From Gnetum montanum (taxonomy: Eukaryota; Streptophyta; Gnetopsida; Gnetales; Gnetaceae): a stretch of DNA of 64,000 bases. Of this stretch, positions 10,370 through 20,046 are shown piece after piece (position 1 is the stretch's first letter; each line of letters opens with the position of its first letter). Both the position numbers and the translations under genes were made by a program. Location: NCBI GenBank assembly GCA_015680685.1, contig MNCI01022707.1:67656-131655 (forward strand), given 5' to 3'. The notes beneath the pieces were generated by a model. It was not told the DNA's origin. It ran no database searches and was given only the letters and a program-made list of their open reading frames with translations.

Positions 10370-13298
10370 ATGAACCCTGTAAACACCACTGCTACAACCG
10401 CTCAAGTTACCAACATCGTAGGCACCATGGCTGTCCAACAGCCCGTTGTTCGACAGCCGATAGGACAACCCACAGCGGGGCCTCGCTGATCCCTCAGGTT
10501 GCAAGGGAGGAACCCAACCTCCAATATCATAACCCAGGACCAGTACAACTTCATATGTGTGAAGATGCAAGCTAGCCTGGCCGTAGATCGAGTCAAAATA
10601 GAGGTAAAGAGGAAATACGAACTCTTCTACATGGGGGGGACGCGAGTTCATCCCTTCCCCATACGATATAATCCCTGTTCTAGAGTAGTACTCAGAGCTC
10701 ATCACACAACTCCTCCTGCAAAGGAGCCAGTCGTTGGATCAGCCTGCAGTAGATCTCCAACCAGAAGAAGAGGACGAGTTCGCTGCCCAATCCGAACACG
10801 AAGACTCCTATCACACCCTTAGCCCACAAAAACACATCAACCCCATGTTTCATCTAGGCACAGGGGAAGTCATGCCCCTCCAATCTCTCAGATTCACCCA
10901 GGTGCAAGCACCTCTGCTGAAAACATCAGCACTGGTCCATGTTCCTCCTCCGAGCGACCTGCAAATCAACACACTCCCTCTCGCTATCATCCCCGCCGCA
11001 TTTGTCGGCCCATCCTCGCAAGCACCACCCCCACACAATAACATGGGAACGACCTTCTTGCCTCAAGTGATAGGGCTGCCACATGCAATACCAGCATCCA
11101 TGTCTACTCACTACATCCCCCACATCCAAACACACGAAGCCCCCTCAACCGCTGTGACCCAACAGGGGATTCCTTCACAAAATGTGGCTGGGCAATGGGC
11201 GGCGATGGGTGTGCCATGACATCAACCCTCTCACTACAACGTACCACCCCATACGATACCACTGGCCAGCATTCCCCAAGTACAGCTGCAACCACAGCAA
11301 CAACAACCTCTTACCTACAATGTGCCGTCCCTAGTGCCACACGCTATGAACATCCCACAAGTCCAACCTTCGACTGCACAGCTTTCAGCCTTCCAACCTA
11401 CCATTCAACAATATAATCTATACGCCACACCACATCCACAAGCTGTCACCTCACCTAGCGCTCAGGATTGGGCGGATGCTAAAAAATTAATGCAAGAATT
11501 AATTGACAAGGTCAAACGCCTCAAAACAACTGCTGACGGAGAGTTGAAGGTAGTGGACTTTTACCACGATGACCCCATTAGCTCTTCTGTCCTGTCCCTA
11601 ACTTTGCCCAAAGGAATATCGTTGCCAACACTAACTAAATATAATGGGGAGACGGACCCCAACGCTCACTTAATAACATTTAGATTAGAATGTGCGTTAC
11701 TCCAGGCATGACCCCATGCCATCTTGCGAGTGTTCCCTATGTCCCTCGCAGGGAGAGCGCTTGATTGGTACCGGGCCTTGCTGAGGAATTCTATATTTTC
11801 CTTGGAAGATTTGTTACATCAGTTCGTGACCAGGTTCAAATATAACTTGAAACCTGAGGCGACATTGGACAGTCTTATACAGGTTAAACCAACACCTCTT
11901 GAACCTATACAAAAATTCATTCAGAGGTGGAGTGCCGCTCTCAATGAGCTACACGAGCCAATCCCCCAAACATATCTGCTCACGATTCTAAAGGGGGCTG
12001 TTAATGACTTCTTCAAATCCAAATTATACTATCTTAATGCGCGTAACCTTAACCAAGCCTTTGTACAGATCAAAAATATAGAAGAGGCTGCTCAAAATAG
12101 CCATGATCCTACGTATTTAGCCTTCAAAAATTAACACAGTAAAAAGGATAAAGAGAAGGCTAAAACAACTATAGCAGCAATAGCAGAAACGCAACAAGCA
12201 AACGTGGCACAACAAAACAAACCGCCTGTAGCCCCTACTAACTATACTAAACCTATTCCTACAACCATGCCGGAATCATCATCATTGCAGAACCCAACAC
12301 CAAATCGTATGAGAAATTTTGAGAGGAAAGAACCTTCTCAATATACGTCGTTGCCTATGAAGCCATCCCAGTTATTCGACCAACTCCTGAAGGCTGGGTT
12401 AATGAAACACAAATAGTTATCCCCTGCGGCCATCTAGAGACATGATCGGTTCTGTCAACTCGTTCAGAACCTAAGCTTAGCAACACCGGATGAGCCTCCA
12501 GTGCCCAAATGTTTTAGAATGGATCGCTTCTACGACTATCACCAACGCAACGGGCATGGCACGGATTACTATTTCACCCTGAAGCAGGACATACAATGAA
12601 TGATCAACGAAGGCCAAATCACCTTTGACGAGGCCAACCTGGTCCAACCGCAGAACCAGGCTATGGGGGTGTATAAAGACCCTCTGAACACCAAAGAGGC
12701 ACCGTACGTTATCAACACAATTTGCTTTGATGATGAACCCGAGACACCTAACATTAACACTGTCCACTCTAACTATGAACAACAAATTCCTAACAAGCCG
12801 TTTTTAGTCCATGTTCCTCCCATTGCATCCACATCCTTGCCTCAACCATCGCACGCCCTGCAGCAGCCATATGTCATCCGTGTACCCTCCGCTGTAACAA
12901 CGTCTAACACCCCAATACTCGAAGAACCATACGTGGTGTGTGTACCTCCCGTCGTCACTACCTCAAATCGGCCAACCCCTCCTACTCGGCCTACCCCTTT
13001 TGTAGTCCAATTACTGCCTGCAGTTGCAACAGCAGAGGTCCAGCCCTCGCCTAAACCAACCCCATACGTCATTAGGACAACCGAAAATCCTAATGATTAC
13101 CAATCCTTCGCCTCCCAAATGCAAAATAAACCTAGTCCTTACGACATCAGGGTGCCCAGCCAACAGTATGCTCAACCACATCCGACCGTCCAATCGCAAC
13201 CCCACTTGACTCCGTACATAATACGAATCCCAAGGCAACCTGAGGCCTCAAAACCAACTCCGCCCCCACGCCACATGCGGGAACTCTTAGCAGATTAG
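10370..13298 (+). pseudogene. Gag polyprotein of element A
   Basis: The start ATG at 10370 aligns with the gag starts of B and C. The frame shifts once at a G run near 10632-10640 and then stays open apart from stop codons at about 10487 (TGA), 10687 (TAG), 11217 (TGA), 11709 (TGA), 12132 (TAA), 12414 and 12435 (TAG), 12597 (TGA) and 13296 (TAG). Most fit C-to-T or G-to-A change. Domains in order are an N-terminal domain (YNFICVKMQASL), P/Q-rich linker, Retrotrans_gag core (about 11480-12060; ALDWYRALL, KFIQRWSAALNEL) and a degenerate knuckle near 12530 where the cysteines are tyrosines (YDYHQRNGHGTDYY). A Pro-rich C-terminal part with repeated P-Y/F-V-I-R-V motifs (12800-13290) leads into protease. 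Confidence 0.85.
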
Positions 13299-13301
13299 CT
13301 T

Positions 13302-14459
13302 ATGTGGGAACGCTTGGAGAAGGAGCGTCAACGGTTGGCCTTGGGGCCAGCTAAACCCACTCCACCAAAGCATGAAATAAAACTATTGGGGCCAATGGAC
13401 CCAGTCACCGCTGATGCAAACACACCCAACAATAGAGATTTGGCAACGGCTTTAACACAAGTCACACAAGCACTCAAACAAAAGAACACTTCGCTAAGCT
13501 TGTATGACTTAGTTCTTACATCCCAAACACATTGTGAAGCTTTGGTATGCATGTTAACGTCGATCCCAGTAAGCGAGGACTTACTTCCGAATGAACCCTC
13601 CATTCATGCAGTAATGTACTCGCCCCAAGGGGCAACTTCCAAACCACTAAGCTTCCACAACGATAACATTAAGATGGATAAGAAAACAGGGGAGATAACA
13701 ATGGCCCCCATGTTCATAACGATATGCATAAATCAGTTCAAGGTACATAGGGTCCACGTAGACGATGGAGCTACCACAAACGTAGTACCATACCTCATCG
13801 TTGAACAACTAGGACTTACAGAGTTAATCAAACCAACTACCACCACATGTTTAAAATCATTCAGCGGGTCACATGTGATGGTCAAAGGCACAATAACCTT
13901 AGACTTCATAGAAAGGGACCAATTTCCCACGTCCATCGACTTTGTAGTGGTCAATGAAATGCTGGGATTCAACCTAATTTTAGGAAGGCCCTGGTTGGCC
14001 CAACTGAAAGTGGTCTCATCCCCTGTACTCCAAGAGATTCATCTACCTTACGAAGGTGGTGAAATCATCATACACGGGGAAGCGGCTACACCTATTATTT
14101 CATCACACATGGACACAAACCAAGGCTCAGAGGTTGAGCTCGAAGAGCCTAGCCGAAACGACATAAACGAACAACGACTGGTAGATGGTAATCCTTTGAA
14201 CACGAAAGAGAATCCACCTAAAACACACACACTTTCACCTGACATTGTACATACACTTCCTCAATTAGAAACTATCATAGAATTCACAACAAATACCGAA
14301 ATGCAGGAAAATATTGATGCAGGAACCATCCCATCAGACGTCCCTTGGGCTGAGTTACCTTTCAATGTGATCAACGAAGGGGACGCCGAATATAGAATCA
14401 TACCTGCTAACTCCACTCCCGACATTAAAAAGAAAAAAATCAAAAAACTCCTAAAATAA
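13302..14459 (+). pseudogene. Protease of element A
   Basis: This 385-codon open stretch is in the same frame as gag and separated from it only by TAG at 13296. It encodes the leader QVTQALKQKNTSLSLYDLV and the retropepsin core. The active site reads VHVDDGATTNVV, with D-D-G at 13761-13769, and GFNLILGRPWLAQL lies near 13960-14010. It would cleave Gag-Pol. The product ends K-K-x-I-K-K-L-L-K then TAA at 14457, immediately before the microrepeat spacer. This is the best preserved protease of the three Tat elements. Confidence 0.85.
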
Positions 14460-15104
14460 TAACGTAACCGTCTGAAATGACGTTAAACTACAACTAGTCT
14501 GAAACGACATTAAACTACACTCCATGTCCGAAATGACGTTAAACTACAGGAAATCAGAAAAAAAACATTAAGCTACACTCCAAGTCCGGAATGACGTTAA
14601 ACTATCATGTACGCAACGACATAAAACTAGCCACGATCAACAATGATCGATCAACAGAGAAATCCACCTGTGTATCCGAAATGTCCTTTGCTTACACTGG
14701 GGCTCGAAATGGCCTTAAACTACGCATGCGGCCTGAAATGTCCTTTGCTTACACTGAGGCTCGAAATGGCCTTAAACTACGCATGCGGCCTGAAATGGCC
14801 TTAAACTAGTGCGAATCCGGCCTGAAATTGCCTTAAACTAGTTCATACACTTATACTTTTTTTTCCTTTTTGCGTATCATTTATAATTACATCCATGCAT
14901 TGCACCTAAAATGAATGAAAAATAAACCAAAACATTTTATACTGCCGTGTCATGTTTACAGTTAAACTCAAAATCCACAAAAATTTTTATATGTGCAATG
15001 ATGCACAATTACAAGCGTCAACTATTTTTGTCTATCTCAAAGTTTTTAGTTTACAATTCCCGTATAAATTTGAGTCAGGAAAAAACTAAAAACAAAATCA
15101 AAAA
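14460..15104. repeat. Post-protease microrepeat spacer of element A
   Basis: From 14470 to 14845 a degenerate unit of 25-40 bp recurs about ten times with the core (C/A)CTTAAACTA or CGTTAAACTA, preceded by GAAATGRC. Part of it (14680-14790) is a near-exact duplication of about 64 bp. From 14850 to 15104 there is AT-rich sequence and the 3' flank of the antisense gene. I see no gene. Confidence 0.75.
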
Positions 15105-18100
15105 CTAAGCATCTCGGACAGGAGGATCATCCCCTTTAGATCCACCGGCGTCAGGGGCCCCCGCTCCACTGGGGCCAGCTTCTTGGACATCGTCACCACC
15201 TTCATCCTGAAAATACAAAACGAGACAACCAATATAAGAACAAGAGAATGTCGAAATTTCAAACATTATTGAGCAAATCAATTTCATAATGACAAAACGC
15301 TTACCATAGGAGATCCCCCCAAGCTGAATTCCAGCTGACGAAGGATTTCCTTCTTTAAGGCACTGGCCCAATCTGTCCCATCAAGCCCTAAGTCAACGTC
15401 TACTAAGGTCTTTCCCTTATCGATAGCTGACCAGGTAGGACGTTTCAGAGGGAATTCACCCACAAACACTTCCCCAGAAGCAGTTGTAATCAACCTTGTA
15501 GGCGACTCCATCTCAACAGTTGTGTTTTGAGCAAAAGTATCAAAAGCAGAGCGCAAACCCAAACCCTCCACAAACATTTCTATAGGTCCATAGTGACTTG
15601 GCATTGTGTACTAGACCTTCCGCCACCTCCTCATAAACAAGCCTTGGCACCTATTCGACCTTTAGGGATAATGTAGGTAAACTCTCTATGCTAATGGTCT
15701 CAGAGGGATCCCACCTCAACTTGGCACCTATGCACACAAATAGATCAAACGTTAAGACAACAAAAATAGGGAGTGAAACTATAAAACGACGAATCATTCA
15801 AAACATTTATACCTATTTCAGGGTGGGCCTCCTGAATTCGTTCGACAACCTTTTCAGCGATTCCAGCCACAAAATCCATCTTACTTGGCATTTCCATCCA
15901 AGTAAATGACCCACGAGTGCGGGACGAACTAACCTCCACGGTCCTCTCAGGGGGAACCGTCTTCATGGGTACGTCTAACCGCACCGTCCTGGTTTCACTG
16001 CCTTCATCTGGAAGAAATGAAAATATGAAAATAAAACACCATAGAAATGACAACTAACGGGGCAAGATAAAATAAAATAAAAAGAAAACATACCATGCTC
16101 CTTGTCACCTTCTAGGGGATTGCCTAAGTCGAGCTTTCCCTTAAGAAAGCTGCTGAACATTTGGTCGACACCACCCTGATCATCCAACGACTCAGTTTCT
16201 GTGGTGTTTTCCTTTAACTCCTCTGTTCCTCCTTCCTGATCCTTCTCCACATTTTCCTCTTCATTATTTCGCTACGTGTTGGTCTCCTCCTCCTCCATAA
16301 TGGTCTCTAATGCCTGCTTCCTCACTTCTCAAATCAAGTCAAAGGTATTAGTGACATGTAAGCGATTGAAGTAAAAATTATGAACGAAACAAAAACAATA
16401 AAGCAATAAGCAGGAAAAGTCTACATACCAGGCATCTTAAATCGTATGTGCTTCACCCATGGCTTGCTCACATTTGAGACTTCCTCAGTTGGGCGTTCAT
16501 GCCTTTTAAGCTTCGATTTGGCCTGGCCAATAGTCTCTTTGATGACCCGTTCTGCTCTTCTCGCAGTATAGGGTACATCGTCTAGTGGCAATCCCAAACT
16601 GTCATGGGTGTGGATTGACATACCAGACGACCCCCCTATCGTGATAGACACGGACTCATCAATGCCCTCAGGAGCATCTTGGGACCTAGCTATTTCAAAT
16701 AAGTCATTGATCCACGGGCGGGATAGTTGACCCCGATCCCGTAGAACAAACTTGTTATCTGCACAAACTACTAGAAACTTGGCAAAGTGACGAAGGTAAC
16801 CGGCAAAGAAGGCAAAGGTGAAGTGGGATTGTACCTCAACATTCGAGCGCAATCGCACTATCTCCTTGTGCATGCTCGACAACAAAAATTGGGCCCAATT
16901 ATAGCACATTCCGGTTTCCAAGATAGTTCGCATGACGCGTACAGCCTCCACCCCAAGACTTCGTACTTGAGAAAGGGATTTGGGGAATACCCGCACCCTA
17001 TACAGGGGATATAGTTCATTTACCTCCTCAACCTTTGCTTTCCCCTGCATTGGAAATCCCTTGGCACCCTTGGCCACGCCCAGCCAGTCCTCCAATTCAT
17101 GCACCGTTTGGAGCTCTTTATGAGACCTATCTAAAACTACACTTATGCCATCTGCTGGTACCCCAAATAAGTTTGAAAAGAACTGAGGCGACAGATGGAA
17201 AACTACCTTAACACCCTTAATCTGGGTGTTGTAGTAGGAGACAGACTCATTGAAAGAATCCACGATCCCAATCATTTCTGCTATTGATACGTCAGGACTT
17301 GGGGTCGTGAAGAGCTCCATGAGGCCGAGATTGTCTAAGCAATGAATGATGGATGGGGAAGCGTGGGTGCGTAACCACTTTTGGGCCTTACTAACCTCTC
17401 CAAACTTCATCAAAAGCATAGTCTCAGTTCAGCCCGTCGTAACAGGGTCCCCACTAGGAGGTACATCAACTGCAAACACAATTCGAAGTCATCACATCAG
17501 CATAACTCCCGACGGTTGAACAAATATGTTAGCACATCCAAAAAATATTGTTAGTTACCTCCCGTAGTGGATTTGGATGCGCTGCCTGAGCCGAAGTCAC
17601 GGGGAAAGACTGATCCCCTTTCTGACCAATCTTCCTACAGCCATCCACGAGCTTGGCACATCGCAAATGCTCTAGAGAACTGTTTGTGAAAATGAATGAT
17701 AGCACCCTTCGTTTGACCCAATACGGTTCCACGAAGGGTGGGACCTACCATAAAAGCCTCTAGAGCGGTGCGAGCAAGAGCAAGCCCTTCATCCTCAACG
17801 CACGTCCCGTCCAGGTTGACTTTAGGCCTACAAACGAATGGATGTCAAAATAGAAGCAAGTACTAAACGATGAAAAGAAAAAACAAACTTAAATGGTCCT
17901 ACCTATCCACCCAGTACACTGTGCCAGGAGGGTTCTGGAACAACGTATGTGCGTGCACAGCTACAAATAATGTGTTGTTGAGGTAGTCCTTCCCTCGCGA
18001 CAATTGTGCCCACATGTGCGTTAATGGGCATTTAGACCTGGGCCCACGGGAATAACTGTCCTCATTCACCAGCGGCCCCTCATCGATGTCTTCTATGAAG

Positions 18101-19249
18101 ACCATGACACCCTCCGTGGGTCCCGGCAACATGGCCTCAAGCACGCTTCACGCCACCACTTCACTTAGGTTCGACCAGATAACCACTTCGAAGTTGTCTA
18201 GTATGAAGGCCAGGAATTCACACGCACCTTCTCTGAACCAGAGCCCATTGTTGTCCACAGTTAGATCCGAAGTGGGCTCATCAGCCTCAATGGAGCCAAA
18301 CCATGTTAACACCCCAACGAGCTCAACAACGAGGAGAAAAGGCTTAGTGTCCCTGCAAGCAACCAAGACGCCACCGTAAAATCAGCCATGCATCAAAATG
18401 ACCCAAAAAGCAAAAGTTCACATCGTAGACCGACACTTAGAAAAAATCCTAACTGTTTACACTCAGCGTATACGCTGCCTAACCCAGAGTATACGCTATC
18501 AAAAACTATTTATGCTCAGCGTATACACTACCTAACCTGGCGTATACGCTGACAACGAACTATTTATGCTGTCGACCGAACCTTTTACGCTCAGCGTATA
18601 CGCAGCAGAAACCCTCAGCGTATACGCCATAGAAGTCTTCAGCGTAAATAGTTTACGCTAGATACTGAACAAAAAAATTACGCTAAAAATAGTTTACATG
18701 AAAACAAGTCTACGCTATACCACACTTGAAAAGAATTAACTGTTCATGCTCAGCGTATACGCTGTAGAAACCCTCAGCGTATACGCCGTCACAGTGTAGA
18801 CCGTCTACGCTGATAAAACAAACCGTCTATGCTGATAAAATAGAAAACTTCGTGCATAGAAAACTTATTACACCGTAGTTTACGCTGACAAAATCATCTA
18901 TGCTTCATGCAAGAAAAGGTGTCTACGCTGTGCACTGATAAAACAGATTACGCTATGACAGTCTACGCTATCGAGACTTTACGCTGTGAATTTACACTCG
19001 GCGTATACGCCGAAAACCCTCTACGCTCGGCGTATACGCTGAAGCCCTCTACGAGACTGTCTACACTACAAAACATGCACAAGCAAAAATAACTAACAGA
19101 GGTAGGATCAGAGCCTACCTGTGTGATGATCTGAGCCATGACGGAATCCTTGGCCTGGGTAGGCACTGCAGCATGGCTTCACTCTCCTCTGCGAAGGTCA
19201 AGTCAGGACCCTTCCTCCCCTAGCCTTCCACTTCCTTGCCTTTTCCCAT
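15105..19249 (-). pseudogene. Eight-exon antisense gene with FCP1-like pseudophosphatase domain (element A copy)
   Basis: Inferred minus-strand exons: 1, 19249-19119; 2, 18352-17903; 3, 17827-17559; 4, 17469-16429; 5, about 16320-16094; 6, 16007-15813; 7, 15727-15305; 8, 15206-15105. Each junction I could place has GT/AG, and phases join in frame through exon 4. Exon 2 resembles the NIF/FCP1 HAD fold: KPFLLVVELVGVL where D-x-D/N is expected, EFLAFILDNFEVVIWS, then NNTLFVAVHAHTLFQNPPGT where a V-D-D-S-P block is expected. The catalytic acids are therefore missing. Exon 4 (347 codons) has FSNLFGVPADG and LYRVRVFPKSLSQ. Exon 8 is Gly/Asp/Pro-rich and acidic. Premature stops are present in exons 1-5 and 7, so this copy is dead. 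Exon structure and protein pattern match B, and partly C. No function is assigned beyond the fold. Confidence 0.75.
18440..19110. repeat. GCGTATACGC and TTTACGCT repeats in intron 1 of the antisense gene (element A)
   Basis: Many copies of CTCAGCGTATACGCTG-like motifs and CTACGCTGATAAAA lie between exons 1 and 2 of the antisense gene. They are the same palindromic decamer found in the LTR U3 of this element. Related motifs continue upstream of exon 1 to about 19520. Confidence 0.8.
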
Positions 19250-19556
19250 AATGGTGTCCTCTATGCTGGGATCGACAGTTTACGCTGAGGGTGGAACTAT
19301 TTACACCTACGTCAAGCCTCTACGCCGGAGTCTGAGTCTCTACGCCGACGCTGGAACTTCTATGCTCTGCATCTACGCTAAGGTTTAGTCATTGGCGTCT
19401 ACGCTTAGGGTTTGGGGTTCTACGCTCTATGCTTAGATTTTTTGTTTATGCTCGTGCTTACGCTTACGCTGGGGTTTTGCAGTTTATGCTTATGCTCAGA
19501 TTTTATGCTCAGAGGTTTATGCTTAGAATCCAATGTGACAAATGATGCCCCCCCCC

Positions 19557-19564
19557 TTTATATA
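19557..19564 (-). promoter_or_regulatory. TATA box of the antisense gene, element A
   Basis: On the minus strand GCTATATAAAGGGG lies about 310 bp upstream of the exon 1 ATG (19249). The GC-rich motif array lies downstream, in what would be the 5' UTR and intron 1. The B copy shows only a decayed equivalent (GGGCTTAAGAGAGG near 48170). Confidence 0.55.
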
Positions 19565-20035
19565 GCACTCCGCTGTGGCTGCCACCGCTGTTGACGCTGC
19601 CGCCTCCCGGTTTGCTACCTTTTTGCTACTTTTTTCCTTTTTACTTATTTTTCACCAAAATTTGCTCAAAAAAATAATAAAAAATACATATATATATAAA
19701 ATAAAACAAAATTACTACATCCCAGTTCCCCTGTGAACCCCATTCCAGGCGTTTACGCTAAACATTCCAGCATAAACTGCCACATTCAGCCTGGTACAGC
19801 CTTAAACTGCCACATACGAACCCATTACGGCCCGGTAAGGCCTTAAACTGCCACCCGTGGATTACATTTGGCCCGGTAAGGCGTTAAACTGCCACCTACA
19901 GCCCAGTACGGCCTTAAACTTCCATGCATCCCAGTGTGACGATAATCCACCATCATGCATATACACATATTTTAAAATTACCAAAGTACGTAGAACGATA
20001 CCCATCAGCTCATTCAGCTCTTTGTTTATTGGCAG
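19565..20035. repeat. Spacer before RT of element A with microrepeats and splice acceptor
   Basis: From 19785 to 19925 the unit GCC..TACGGCCTTAAACTGCCAC recurs about five times. The sequence then becomes pyrimidine-rich and ends TTTGTTTATTGGCAG at 20035, directly before GAGCAAGCTCGATGG. B has TTTTAACTGGTAG before GAGCAACACCATGG. I read this as a conserved 3' splice site for a sense-strand intron. The matching donor near 14460 is not clear. Confidence 0.6.
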
Positions 20036-20046
20036 GAGCAAGCTCG

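Noticed and set aside
18086-18379. Plus-strand open frame of 97 codons
   Set aside because: It is the shadow of exon 2 of the antisense gene. The minus strand, not this frame, is conserved between A and B.
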